Positions 42,958 through 52,372 of a stretch of DNA of 54,136 nt are shown here, in pieces. Numbering within the stretch: the stretch's first letter is position 1; each line of letters begins with the position of its first letter. Origin of the DNA: Caballeronia sp. TF1N1. GTDB lineage: Bacteria > Pseudomonadota > Gammaproteobacteria > Burkholderiales > Burkholderiaceae. The DNA lies in assembly GCF_022878925.1 (NCBI RefSeq), contig NZ_CP084634.1:1-54136 (forward strand). The letters run 5' to 3'. Both the position numbers and the translations under genes were made by a program. Under the pieces are notes generated by a model. It saw only the letters and a list, made by a program, of their open reading frames with translations, was not told the DNA's origin and did no database searches.

Positions 42958-42986
42958 CCGGCCTATCGTCGGGCACTGAATGGTAG

Positions 42987-43017
42987 AGGAGGGGGCTCGC
43001 AGGCTCCCTTCTTTTTT
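42987..43017 (+). terminator. Intrinsic terminator
   Basis: 10-bp stem AGGAGGGGGC / GCTCCCTTCT (G-T pairs allowed) with loop TCGCAG, ending in TTTTTT. 30 bases after the preceding stop codon. Confidence 0.8.
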
Positions 43018-43261
43018 GTCGCCCACACAAGGCTGCGGACTCCGGTTCGCAGTCTGCACAATTTTTTGGGTTATCTGTTTGCTCGGGTTTGCACCGACGG
43101 TCCAGTCATGCCGCAGCATTTGACGATGTCCGTCTGAGCACATGCGCGACTGGCACAGCCAGCAAGCAGACCTCAGTGGAAACGCAAAGGCCAGCCCGTT
43201 GCCTGGCTGACCTTTGCTGGGTTATCCCCCTGGGCGATCCTGACATCCCTGCCGGACCGCA

Positions 43262-43380
43262 TCGCCATCTAAGCCGTTTTTAGCGCTCGAAACAAGAGGT
43301 CATCCTTCTGGCCCTATCCTAGCGAGAGGTGTCGGAGAGGCGGCAATGAGCCTCTCTGACCGACGGCCCCTCGGCCGGCG
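43262..43380. other. oriT: Putative origin of transfer (oriT)
   Basis: The noncoding stretch before mobC and the relaxase contains CCTATCCTAGC at 43313-43323, close to the MOBP/RP4 nic sequence CCTATCCTGC. It is followed by a strong hairpin at 43331-43360 (GTCGGAGAGGC / GCCTCTCTGAC, 8-base loop). A further hairpin-prone stretch lies upstream (CAGCC/GGCTG near 43193-43213). Position and nic-like core support oriT; the nick site is inferred. Confidence 0.5.
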
Positions 43381-43615
43381 TTTTCTCCGCTCTTCGGAAT
43401 TTCTCTGCTTAGGCTGTGGATTATCTGCAATCCGCCTTGCCTACGACTCGCGCTCTGGTGGTAGCCTATGCACTGCAGGGTAGCCAGATATGTTTTTGTT
43501 GCACAAAAACCGCCGCTCGTTGGCGACGTCTGGCCCTTTCAGGGGCATTGCCCGGATGCTATCCGGGCCGCGCGTCAGGCAAAAATGCCGCCGCGCGATA
43601 GCGAGGGTGTTTGCT

Positions 43616-43984
43616 ATGGCCAGACCGACGAAGTCGAACGCGGAGAAGCGTGGCCGGGTCACAGGCGTCCGCCTGTCTCCCGCGGAACACGACGCCTTGC
43701 TTTCGCGCGCCATCGCGTCCGGCCTCTCCTTGTCCGAATATCTTCGCCTGTCCGGGCTGCATCGACCGCTGCCGTCACCGGCACTTCCTCTTGCAGCGGC
43801 AAACACCTCGTTTGAGCTCGTCGAGCAGCTGCGCCGCATGGGCGTCAACCTCAACCAGCTGACGCGGTTGTCGCATGTTGACGACGTGCATCACGCACGG
43901 CTGGCTGCTACGCTCGACGATGTGCGCAGGCTCCTCGCGGTCCATTTGCCGCCGGCGAACGACGCCGACGACACGGAGCGCTGA
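43616..43984 (+). CDS. mobC: MobC-family relaxosome protein
   Basis: 122 residues. RHH-like start (VTGVRLSPAEHDALLSRAIA) and the MobC motif QLRRMGVNLNQLTRL at about 68-82. Opens oriT DNA for the relaxase. ATG 43616 is the start of the conserved part; there is no strong Shine-Dalgarno. It ends one base before the relaxase start. Confidence 0.8.
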   Translation: MARPTKSNAEKRGRVTGVRLSPAEHDALLSRAIASGLSLSEYLRLSGLHRPLPSPALPLAAANTSFELVEQLRRMGVNLNQLTRLSHVDDVHHARLAATLDDVRRLLAVHLPPANDADDTER

Positions 43985-43985
43985 C

Positions 43986-45407
43986 ATGATCCCGCACACG
44001 AATAGCGGTCGCGGCTTCGTTGGCCTCGTGCGCTATTTGATGCACGACAAAGGCGCCACCACCACGGACCGCGTCGATCACATTCATACCGAGAACATCG
44101 TTGGCGGCACCGCCCGCGCGGCACTGTCTGAAATGCTCTGGACGTTTAAGCGCCAGCGCGAATTGAAAATCAGCGCCGGCGTCAAGCTGACCGGCCGTAA
44201 GCTGGAGAAGCCGGTCTATCACCTGTCTTTGTCCTGGCACCCCTCCGAAAACCCTAGCCATGCACAGATGGTTCAGGCCGCCCGCGATGCCCTCGCCGTA
44301 CAGGGCCTGCAGGATCACCAGGTCTTGATGGTCATCCATAACGACACCGACCATCGGCATATCCATCTGATGGTTAACCGCGTCCATCCACTGACGGGCG
44401 TTGCGGCTACCTTGAGCCTCGATCACCAGAAATTCAGCCGGTGGGCCGAGAGATACGAGAAGGAGCACGGCAAAGTCTGGTGCCAGCAGCGTGTGCAAAA
44501 CAACCTGGCGCGGAGCTTCCGCCGCAGCGCGGGCGGAAAAGGGAAATTCATCAAAGACGCTCGAAGCCAACGCGGCGACAGCGCAGCCGCTCACGCCGCG
44601 CGCGCAGCGAATGGAGCGCAGCAGGGCAGGGGGAACGGACACAAGAATCGCGATCAGTCGCATGCCACACACACGACGGCCATGGCGCGGCAGGCGGCGC
44701 TCGATAGTCGCCGCAACGATCGCGAGCTGTATCGCGCCGGCGAAATTCAGCCGACCGACGGGACGGTGAAGGCGATCGCCCAAAGGCAGGCGCGAGAGGA
44801 GGCGGCCGATAAGGCCGCGCAGAAACAATTCTGGTTTGCAAAGAACCTTGCCGCCAATCGGTTACAGCAGCGGCACCTTTCGCAGTCGGCGACGGCCGGT
44901 AAGGTCCATTACGACCGCAAACAGGCGGCGCAGCGGAGGGTTGAATCCACTTATGGGGAAAGCCGACGCGCGCTCGAGCGCGAGCTTGCGACGATCAAGG
45001 CGCGCATGAATGGCGGTCTGGCGGGCCGCATCGTAGCCCGCCTGAAGCAACTGCCGCAACGCAAGATAGAGGTTGAAAAGACCCTGGCCGATATTGCCAA
45101 GCGGGCAGCTGAAATTCTCGAACCGGTGCATTCCCGTTGCACCAAAGAGGCCGAAGTCCTGCAGGAACGGCAGGAGCGGGAGAAAGCAGAGCTGGAGAAT
45201 CTGTTCTCCCTCGGTGAAAAGAATGGCTGGAGCGTTCCCTCAGGCTACGAGCCGCCTGAACGGGGCAGACCAACAGGCGCGAGCCAAGACAATGAACAGT
45301 CGAAGCATGCCGAGCAGAATCGTCAGGCTGAAATCGACGCGCTGCGCAAGCAAATGGAAGAGCGGGACAGGGAAGACCGGGATTACGGCCACGGCCTGGA
45401 GCGATGA
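43986..45407 (+). CDS. mobA: MOBP-type relaxase
   Basis: 473 residues. Catalytic Tyr17 (GLVRYLMHD) and the metal motif His118-N-D-T-D-His123-R-His125-I-His127 are intact. The middle is basic; residues 310-470 form a long charged coiled coil. The C-terminal end, RQAEIDALRKQMEERDRED then GHGLER, is nearly repeated at the end of the protein at 46071. Nicks oriT and pilots the strand to VirD4. Confidence 0.9.
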   Translation: MIPHTNSGRGFVGLVRYLMHDKGATTTDRVDHIHTENIVGGTARAALSEMLWTFKRQRELKISAGVKLTGRKLEKPVYHLSLSWHPSENPSHAQMVQAARDALAVQGLQDHQVLMVIHNDTDHRHIHLMVNRVHPLTGVAATLSLDHQKFSRWAERYEKEHGKVWCQQRVQNNLARSFRRSAGGKGKFIKDARSQRGDSAAAHAARAANGAQQGRGNGHKNRDQSHATHTTAMARQAALDSRRNDRELYRAGEIQPTDGTVKAIAQRQAREEAADKAAQKQFWFAKNLAANRLQQRHLSQSATAGKVHYDRKQAAQRRVESTYGESRRALERELATIKARMNGGLAGRIVARLKQLPQRKIEVEKTLADIAKRAAEILEPVHSRCTKEAEVLQERQEREKAELENLFSLGEKNGWSVPSGYEPPERGRPTGASQDNEQSKHAEQNRQAEIDALRKQMEERDREDRDYGHGLER

Positions 45408-45413
45408 CGGACG

Positions 45414-46001
45414 CTAGCTTGCTTCCTCCATCAGCTCATCGAGCGCCACGATGTTCTCTTCGGCCAGTTCAAGATCGGACTTCAGGATCGTGAAGGCGTT
45501 TTCCGGTGCGCAGGCAAGGGCGGCCTCTTGAGCGATCTCTGACGCCGCAAAAGCAATGTGACGGGCCTCATAACCCTGCCGCGTCAATTCGACGGCACAG
45601 GCTGCAAACCGTCCGATGCACTGATCACGTTGCGGGTGGATCCTGGGGGTCCGATTGCAAGGATCGATGTCTTCGACAATGGCCGGCATCTGAAACAATT
45701 CAGACGATTGCAAGGGCGGCCGTTCTCTTTGATCGAACGTCGAATCACAGTACGTTACGTAAAACGGCTCCAGATCCTTCAATTTTTCGCGCGCGTTATC
45801 CCGCTCCTGGACAAGGAGTCGGCGGCAGGTTTGGGGGTCCGTTTGCCGGATATATTGCTCTGACACAGTCGCTGCGCCCACGGAAATATGTTCGTAGGTG
45901 TAAGTCTCGTTTCTCAGCGATGACATGACAGCTGAAAGGCGCTGTTTGCACTCATCTTTCTTCGGATTGCTCATGAAACCCGGTAATCTGGGATTTGTCA
46001 T
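45414..46001 (-). CDS. Hypothetical protein in the mobilization region
   Basis: 195 residues with six or more cysteines, helical (CKQRLSAVMSSLRNETYTYE, EENIVALDELMEEAS). Convergent with the relaxase, 6 bases apart. GGAGAGG precedes ATG 46001. Not recognised. Confidence 0.5.
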   Translation of the reverse strand: MTNPRLPGFMSNPKKDECKQRLSAVMSSLRNETYTYEHISVGAATVSEQYIRQTDPQTCRRLLVQERDNAREKLKDLEPFYVTYCDSTFDQRERPPLQSSELFQMPAIVEDIDPCNRTPRIHPQRDQCIGRFAACAVELTRQGYEARHIAFAASEIAQEAALACAPENAFTILKSDLELAEENIVALDELMEEAS

Positions 46002-46070
46002 CGATGCCTCTCCTGGTGGCCTGCTTATCCTTTCATCATATGGATGTTCTCGTCAAATTTAGGGGCGGCG

Positions 46071-46796
46071 ATGACGATGCGTGATTTGATGAAGAAGGCT
46101 TTTGCCGAGCCTGCCCGGACTGCGACCTCCAGCTGGGATCGCGCTCTAAGATCCAAGGAGGAAAAAAATCGTGCCGGCAAAGAAAAAAAGCTTCAGCTGG
46201 ATAAGTTCGATCGTCTGGTCAAAACGCATTATTCCAGGATGGTCGATAGGGAGCGGCAAAAAGTCTCGCTGCAGCAACCTAAACCTGTCCTGCAACCGAC
46301 GGGCACCCGGCGACAACTGACTCCCAAGGAAATTGAAGATCTTGCGCAAGCGAACGTGAAAAGCCGTATAGCGGCCGCACGCAAAAAAATCGAGAAGAAG
46401 TCCGTCTCGAAGTTCCTGGCCGATGCGGATAATCGGGAAAAGTCCGAACGGCAGCATCCTGAACGCGTTAGAGAAATGCCGACTGCCAAGCATGATGCAG
46501 AACGGCCTAGCAACCGGGAACAGCTGGCAAAAACTGACAATGAGCCGCGCAACAAGGAAGAGACTCAGCCAAAGCAAGCGGAGCAAGCGACCATGTCCGA
46601 AGCGGACATTCTCAGTCAAATCGCCGCTTTGGAGAGAACGCCGGTGAAGCCGGTCCAAACAGACCACTTAGCTCTCGAAGATACGGCCGAATCGGCCGCC
46701 ACGCGGCAGGCCGAGATCGATGCGCTCTGGGCGGCCATGGACGCGCGCGAGCACGAAGATATGGACAACGACAACGATCTCGGCCATGAGCGCTAG
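46071..46796 (+). CDS. Charged accessory protein sharing the relaxase C-terminal tail
   Basis: 241 residues, Lys/Glu/Arg/Gln-rich, mostly disordered or coiled coil. The last 30 residues (RQAEIDALWAAMDAREHED ... GHER) match the relaxase tail (RQAEIDALRKQMEERDRED ... GLER). A shared charged C-terminus is what one expects of a type IV secretion signal. Inference: a protein co-transferred with the DNA or a VirD4 adaptor. Start 46071 follows AGGGGCGG; 46044 is possible. Confidence 0.55.
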   Translation: MTMRDLMKKAFAEPARTATSSWDRALRSKEEKNRAGKEKKLQLDKFDRLVKTHYSRMVDRERQKVSLQQPKPVLQPTGTRRQLTPKEIEDLAQANVKSRIAAARKKIEKKSVSKFLADADNREKSERQHPERVREMPTAKHDAERPSNREQLAKTDNEPRNKEETQPKQAEQATMSEADILSQIAALERTPVKPVQTDHLALEDTAESAATRQAEIDALWAAMDAREHEDMDNDNDLGHER

Positions 46797-47629
46797 CGGG
46801 GAAGTCCTCGCCGCCTTCCACTTTCCTGCTCTGGCACAGGCACGTATTGATTGGTTTCAATCACTCTCTCCCCCTTCGACAGCAGGATTGCTTCGTTGAT
46901 CGCCGCGACAAGCGCTCTTGCTTTGTCCCCATGTTCATCGTCGTGCAACTCTGCGACGGACAGGGTCCTTGGCAGGCCCCGGCCCGCATAAATGACGACC
47001 TCGGAACATTGCTGGTAGAACATGGGTTTCTTTTTTTGCCGCCGCTCGCGCCGCTCATACTCCTCCCGCAGTTCTCCCGCTGCTCTGCGATGGTCGCGCA
47101 CCTCAACGCTTATGTTGTCGGTCGGCTCTACGCGTTCTCCCTTGTTCAGGAAGTTGAACCATTTGCGGTACTGCGCTTCTCCCTTCCAGGTAATGCCGCC
47201 ATGGTCGAATTCCATCTCCAAAGGTGACGGGTTTATGCGCCAGAGGAGCGGGCGGAACACGAAATTAAAAATTGGAAAAGTGAACAGGCCAATGATCGCG
47301 GAGAAGATCAGGGGGACCGCATTGGCGCTGAAAAAATCACTTCGCCCGCCGCTCCCTGGAATCACCAGATGGTCCGATGCAATGACGAATGCCCCGAAGG
47401 CAGCAAACATCGCCCACTTGCGCGCCGATTTCATCGTGTCAGGCGAGGCATATCTGGCCTCAATAACAACGATGGGCGGGTCCGCTCTGCCTGGGCGCAT
47501 GTACACCTTTGGCCACGGTCCGAATCCGTCCAGACGAATGAGCTTCTTGTTGAAGCGCTTGCGGATGAAGTCCCATAGGCCGTATCCCAGAAGCAACCAC
47601 ACGAGGATGTTGAATGCTGTTTGCATCAT
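46793..47629 (-). CDS. Three-TM membrane protein coupled to VirD4
   Basis: 278 residues. TM segments: FNILVWLLLGYGLWDF (5-20), KWAMFAAFGAFVIASDHLVI (about 71-90) and VPLIFSAIIGLFTFPIFNFV (about 105-124). The cytoplasmic C-terminal half is basic (REEYERRERRQKKKP). Its start overlaps the virD4 stop by 4 bases (ATGA). VirD4 here has no TM of its own, so this protein may be its membrane anchor. Confidence 0.65.
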   Translation of the reverse strand: MMQTAFNILVWLLLGYGLWDFIRKRFNKKLIRLDGFGPWPKVYMRPGRADPPIVVIEARYASPDTMKSARKWAMFAAFGAFVIASDHLVIPGSGGRSDFFSANAVPLIFSAIIGLFTFPIFNFVFRPLLWRINPSPLEMEFDHGGITWKGEAQYRKWFNFLNKGERVEPTDNISVEVRDHRRAAGELREEYERRERRQKKKPMFYQQCSEVVIYAGRGLPRTLSVAELHDDEHGDKARALVAAINEAILLSKGERVIETNQYVPVPEQESGRRRGLPR

Positions 47630-49236
47630 TTGCCTCCGCTGAGTGTGCTGGGCCTCTCATCCCATAGGCCTTTAAAGAGTTCATGCCGGTCATACTGAAC
47701 GCGCTGCGTAATGAACGGCGGAAGACCGCCCCAGAAAATAAGCTGCCGGCACAGGCGATCGTCGCGGCTGAACAATCGGGCGGCCTCATCGATCCCAAGC
47801 AGGTCGTAGACAGTCGTTTTCCAGGACTCGCCAGTCTGGCTCTTTGCCGCCTGATCCGCGGTCACAGGCTTATCCGTTCTTTCACGGACAGACGTTCTAC
47901 CGCACCGTTTGTTGATCCATTCGAGCGTGCCGAGGTCGGTGTTTCCGAAGAACTGAAGCACGCCGGCATTGCCGAGAAACGTCTCCCACCTGTTCTTATA
48001 GAGGGTGCGCAGCTGCCCTATATCCTGCAGCACCGGCCAGAGTTTCACTCCGAATCCGGCAATCTGCCCTGCGGCGTCTTCGAGTTGCTTTAAGTGTCCT
48101 AAACTTGCAAATTCGTCTAGGCAGAACAGGACCGGTGCACCGCCAGGGCCATGTTTTTCCACTGCTTCAGTTTGCTCCATCGCCTGCATCGTCAGATTGA
48201 CGAACAACCGTAGCCACCTGCTGCACGTCCCCATGTGGCGGGCGGGCAGGCATAGATAGATAGTTGTCGGTTCAAGCTTTAAAGAACCGAGCGAAAAACC
48301 ATGATGTTCCAACGTGCGTCGGGCGGTCGGCGTCTGTCTAAACAGATCCATGAATTTGAGATGACGGCGAGCGGTAGAAAGGACGGATTCACGCTCCTTC
48401 GCGGGTTTGGAAGCGAGGCTTGAACCCGCGCTTTCTATAACTCCATTCGCCGCCTTGTTTGCCATCATTTCGTCGCACAGTGCCGTCACGGTATAGCCGC
48501 CGATGGCCTTGTCGCTGTTGTCCGGGATCCCACGCACGACCAGCTCCTGGACCGTGAACAGATTCCGTCTCTCCTGATATTTTGCGTAAGTTGCGACGTG
48601 AAGGATTACGCCTTCGATAAAGGATTGCGCCGACTCATTCCAGTGCGGGTCTGAATTCTCCTCAGTTAAGACAAGCGCATCGGCGATGAGCGCCGCATCC
48701 TCAACCTCCCGGCCAGGGCGTATAGCTTCAATCGGATTGAAGCCTGCTACACGGCCATTTCGGTGCGCAAAGCTATTGGCAATCGTCGACGGGCTAGGAA
48801 AAGGGTCAAGAACATGAACGTTCTGCCCCATTTCATGGCGCCGGCGCGCGGTGATCGCCGCTAATTCCCCTTTCGGATCGGTCGCCAGGACGGAACCGGG
48901 GTAATACAGCATATTGGGGATGATCATCGAGCGACCCTTACCCGCTCTGCTGCCGGCGAAGGTGCAGATATGCCGATCATCATCAATCCCGATCGGTATT
49001 CCTGCGGTCGTGTAACGATCACCTGGGGTGCCGTTGACGACGCCCTCAACCACACCTAGAAAGAGGCGGCCGTTGTTTTTCTTCCAGAGCGTTCCCTCAT
49101 CGGCGGCCAGGTCGAGCGGGCTGGTGAAGCACGCTCCTGGCGGTGCATAGTTCCAAGGTTCCCGGTCGGGGTCGCCGCGCGGAACGTCCCCAAAAAGTGC
49201 GTGTGAAGGTTTAAGACGGGCTGCATCGCTGTACAT
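47626..49236 (-). CDS. virD4: Coupling protein VirD4/TraG, without N-terminal TM
   Basis: 536 residues. Walker A GSRAGKGRS at 95-103, DPKGELA after it, Walker B VLFCLDEFASLGHL near 376, and the LQDIGQL region. The usual two N-terminal TM helices are absent: the protein begins with a soluble 50-residue stretch. Delivers relaxase-DNA to the secretion channel. The following gene encodes a TM protein, probably a partner. Confidence 0.88.
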   Translation of the reverse strand: MYSDAARLKPSHALFGDVPRGDPDREPWNYAPPGACFTSPLDLAADEGTLWKKNNGRLFLGVVEGVVNGTPGDRYTTAGIPIGIDDDRHICTFAGSRAGKGRSMIIPNMLYYPGSVLATDPKGELAAITARRRHEMGQNVHVLDPFPSPSTIANSFAHRNGRVAGFNPIEAIRPGREVEDAALIADALVLTEENSDPHWNESAQSFIEGVILHVATYAKYQERRNLFTVQELVVRGIPDNSDKAIGGYTVTALCDEMMANKAANGVIESAGSSLASKPAKERESVLSTARRHLKFMDLFRQTPTARRTLEHHGFSLGSLKLEPTTIYLCLPARHMGTCSRWLRLFVNLTMQAMEQTEAVEKHGPGGAPVLFCLDEFASLGHLKQLEDAAGQIAGFGVKLWPVLQDIGQLRTLYKNRWETFLGNAGVLQFFGNTDLGTLEWINKRCGRTSVRERTDKPVTADQAAKSQTGESWKTTVYDLLGIDEAARLFSRDDRLCRQLIFWGGLPPFITQRVQYDRHELFKGLWDERPSTLSGGK

Positions 49237-49274
49237 GGCCGTTTTCCCCCTGAGTTCCCAAGCCTGGGTAAGGC

Positions 49275-49309
49275 TTGTAAGTTGATTATCGGGGGAAATC
49301 AGCTTACAA
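49275..49309. promoter_or_regulatory. Inverted repeat upstream of virD4
   Basis: TTGTAAGTTGATT and AATCAGCTTACAA (12 of 13 pair) with a 9-base GC-rich centre, 38 bp before the virD4 start. Candidate operator. Confidence 0.5.
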
Positions 49310-49360
49310 AAACATTTTATATCAGGGCTTTACGAGGAAATCCGGGCAGTGTTTTCTCTT

Positions 49361-49501
49361 ATGGACACCGAAGTAGCGCGGACCTTGGCAGCCGCTGTTC
49401 GAAGTCATACTCGCTACGATCGAACGTTCGACCTAGATGCCGCCATCCGTATTGCCCGGCCCAGATTGGCTGGCTATGATGCGGCTCCCGCGTTTTTGTA
49501 A
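49361..49501 (+). CDS. Possible 46-residue small protein
   Basis: Frame MDTEVARTLAAAVRSHTRYD... ends AAPAFL. Residue make-up is protein-like but no Shine-Dalgarno precedes ATG. Lies between virD4 and the methyltransferase, in the direction of the latter. Confidence 0.3.
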   Translation: MDTEVARTLAAAVRSHTRYDRTFDLDAAIRIARPRLAGYDAAPAFL

Positions 49502-49576
49502 TATGTAGGTTGTTTTGTACGTCCTGATCCACCTCTCGACCGTGAACTATCACGGTTGTCACCAGATTGCCGACCG

Positions 49577-52372
49577 ATGAATGCTGTAGAGATTGATCAA
49601 GCCATATCAGCTCTGGCCCTTCAACCCTTCGATGCCGCAGAGTTTCCCTATCTTTTCTTGGCCGCATTCGGCAATAAAGACACGGCGATCAAACGCCTCC
49701 GCGCCGGGAACAACAACGCCTCAGATGTTGGAGGCGGCGTATTGCAGCGCAGCAATATCCATTTAGCGGTGTGTCGGGCTGACGAGTCGGTCGGCGACAA
49801 GCTCCAAGCGCTGCGCACCAGTTCAGCTACTGCGAAAGGGAAGGCGAAATTCATCCTCGCAACTGATGGCGAGACGCTCGAGGCAGAGGAGTTGGTCAGC
49901 GGCGAAACCGTCGCCTGCGCTTTCGAGGATTTTCCGAACCACTTTGGGTTCTTTCTGCCCTTGGCCGGAATCTCGACGATCAAGGAAATCAAGGACAACC
50001 CCATCGACGTCCGGGCAACTGGGCGACTGAACAAGCTCTACGTCGAACTGCTGCGCGAGAATCCTGAGTGGGCGACTGAGGAGCGGCGGCCAGACATGAA
50101 CCATTTCATGGCCCGGCTGGTGTTTTGTTTCTTTGCGGAAGACACGGAGATTTTCCAGGGGCAGGGGCTCTTCACGCGCACCATCGAGGAGATGAGCGAG
50201 CGCGACGGCTCCAACACGCATGACGTGATGGCGGAAATCTTCCGTGCGATGGACACAAAGCGCGAGGAACGTCCCACAGCGAACTTTCGCCCGTGGGCCG
50301 TCAGGTTTCCCTACGTAAATGGTGGCCTCTTCGCAGACAGGGAGGATGTGCCGCGCTTCACGCGTATGGCTCGGAGCTACCTTATTCATGCAGGAAACCT
50401 GAACTGGCGGGAGATCAACCCGGACATTTTTGGCAGCATGATCCAGGCGGTAGCTGACGAAAAGGAGCGGGGCGCCCTCGGCATGCACTACACGAGCGTG
50501 CCGAACATCCTCAAAGTCCTTAATCCGCTGTTTCTAGATGATCTACACGCAAGGTTGGCTGATGCGGGTGACAACGACCGGAAACTTCTCAATCTGCGGA
50601 AGCGCATGGCACGCATACGAGTGTTCGATCCGGCCTGCGGCTCTGGAAACTTTTTGGTAATCGCTTATAAGCGCATGCGAAAAGTCGAGGCGGAGATAAA
50701 CCGTCGGCGGGGAGAGTCGCACCTCGGAAGCGAAATTCCATTAACAAACTTTCGCGGAATCGAACTTCGAGATTTTCCTGCAGAAATAGCCAGACTGGCT
50801 TTAATCATCGCTGAATTTCAGTGTGACGTCTTGTACCGTGGTCAAAAGGACGCACTGGCAGAGGTGCTTCCTTTGAATGCCGAAAACTGGATCGTGAGTG
50901 GTAATGCACTGCAACTCGATTGGCTGAATATATGTCCTCCATCAGGCACATCGGTGAAGCTTGTTTCGAATGATCTCTTCGAAACGCCGCTGGACCAAAG
51001 AGAGATCGATTTTGAAAACGAAGGCGGCGAGACGTATATTTGCGGGAACCCTCCCTATGTCTGGACTAACGATCAAACTAGGGAACAAAAGGCAGACATG
51101 AAAGCTATGTTCGCGTCCTACACGACGGCATGGCGAAGTCTCAACTACATTTCTGGCTGGTTTCTCAAGTTGGCTCAGTATAGTTCGGCGTGCGATTGCC
51201 GCGGAGCTTTTGTTGCTATCAACACGATTTGCCAAGGGCAGCACGCAGCCGTTTTTTGGCCAATCATTCACTCTTGCCACCACCGAATCGCATTCGCGCA
51301 CGAGCCATTCAAATGGAAGAACTTGGCATCAAATAATGCGGGTGTAACTGTGGTGATCATCAGCCTAGCACCTGTACCAGTAACTAATGCTTTCCTATAT
51401 TCAGATGACTCAGACGGCAAGCAAGTAGTAAGAAAGGTCGACAAGATCGGTCCTTATCTAGTTCCGAATGTTGACACATTAGTATTAAAGCACAATGTTC
51501 GTATTTCATCGTCCGTTAGCGAAATGGTTCGGGGTAATATGCCCTACGAGGGAGGCCATCTTCTGCTTTCGGCGCATGAGCGCGAATTGATGTTAAAAAG
51601 CGATGCGAGGATTTCAAAATTTCTATCACGAATTAGTGGGTCGGCTGAGATCATTGATGGTAAGCCGAAGTACTGCCTATGGATAGAAGACGAAAACCTT
51701 AGCGAAGCTGAGTCGTTTGCTTTAATCAAGGAGCGGCTAGATCGAGTACAGGAGCTGCGCGCGGGCAACTCAGACCAGAATGTTGTTGCACTGTCCCGAA
51801 CTCCACACCGTTTCCGGGAAATGAATAAAGGAAGATCCTGCACAATCGCAATGCCCGCAGTTTCTTCAGAGGCCAGAGAATATCTTCCAGCCGAGCTCTT
51901 GCCGCCGTCTCACGTAATAACGAACCGTGCGTACGGGATCTATGACGGCGAGTTGTTCGAGTTCGCTATCATGGCTTCGACCCTCCATATAGCGTGGGTC
52001 GGAGCGGTTTGTGGGAAACTGGAGTTGAGATATTCCTACACCAATACCTTGGGCTGGAATACATTTCCGGTTCCTCCTTTGACTGATCAAAATAAAGCCG
52101 ACTTGCAACGATGCGCTGAAGATATCTTGCTAGCACGGGAATTGCATTTTCCCGCGACGATTGGAGATTTATACGATCCTCAAACCATGCCTGTGAATCT
52201 CCGTCGCGCACACGAGAAAAATGACGAAGTTCTTGAGCGTATTTACATCGGCCGTCGGTTCAAGAACGACACGGAGCGACTTGAAAAACTTTTCGATCTT
52301 TACACGAAGATGACGCTCGCTCAGTCGAACGCAGAGCTTGGCAGGAAGCCTAAAAGGAAAGCAAAAGCATGA
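49577..52372 (+). CDS. MmeI-like N6-adenine DNA methyltransferase of the defence operon
   Basis: 931 residues. Motif I DPACGSGNF near 350-358 and catalytic motif IV GNPPYVW near 489-495 define an N6-adenine methyltransferase. A helical region precedes, and a target-recognition domain lies after about residue 600, ending in a Lys-rich tail. Order and size match MmeI/type IIG proteins, but I see no clear PD-(D/E)xK nuclease motif in the N-terminal 150 residues. The stop overlaps the helicase ATG (ATGA). Inference: modifies self DNA for a restriction complex. Confidence 0.85.
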   Translation: MNAVEIDQAISALALQPFDAAEFPYLFLAAFGNKDTAIKRLRAGNNNASDVGGGVLQRSNIHLAVCRADESVGDKLQALRTSSATAKGKAKFILATDGETLEAEELVSGETVACAFEDFPNHFGFFLPLAGISTIKEIKDNPIDVRATGRLNKLYVELLRENPEWATEERRPDMNHFMARLVFCFFAEDTEIFQGQGLFTRTIEEMSERDGSNTHDVMAEIFRAMDTKREERPTANFRPWAVRFPYVNGGLFADREDVPRFTRMARSYLIHAGNLNWREINPDIFGSMIQAVADEKERGALGMHYTSVPNILKVLNPLFLDDLHARLADAGDNDRKLLNLRKRMARIRVFDPACGSGNFLVIAYKRMRKVEAEINRRRGESHLGSEIPLTNFRGIELRDFPAEIARLALIIAEFQCDVLYRGQKDALAEVLPLNAENWIVSGNALQLDWLNICPPSGTSVKLVSNDLFETPLDQREIDFENEGGETYICGNPPYVWTNDQTREQKADMKAMFASYTTAWRSLNYISGWFLKLAQYSSACDCRGAFVAINTICQGQHAAVFWPIIHSCHHRIAFAHEPFKWKNLASNNAGVTVVIISLAPVPVTNAFLYSDDSDGKQVVRKVDKIGPYLVPNVDTLVLKHNVRISSSVSEMVRGNMPYEGGHLLLSAHERELMLKSDARISKFLSRISGSAEIIDGKPKYCLWIEDENLSEAESFALIKERLDRVQELRAGNSDQNVVALSRTPHRFREMNKGRSCTIAMPAVSSEAREYLPAELLPPSHVITNRAYGIYDGELFEFAIMASTLHIAWVGAVCGKLELRYSYTNTLGWNTFPVPPLTDQNKADLQRCAEDILLARELHFPATIGDLYDPQTMPVNLRRAHEKNDEVLERIYIGRRFKNDTERLEKLFDLYTKMTLAQSNAELGRKPKRKAKA

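Noticed and set aside
43908..44828. 306-residue reverse frame across mobC and the relaxase
   Set aside because: Antisense of genes with intact catalytic motifs; no protein features.
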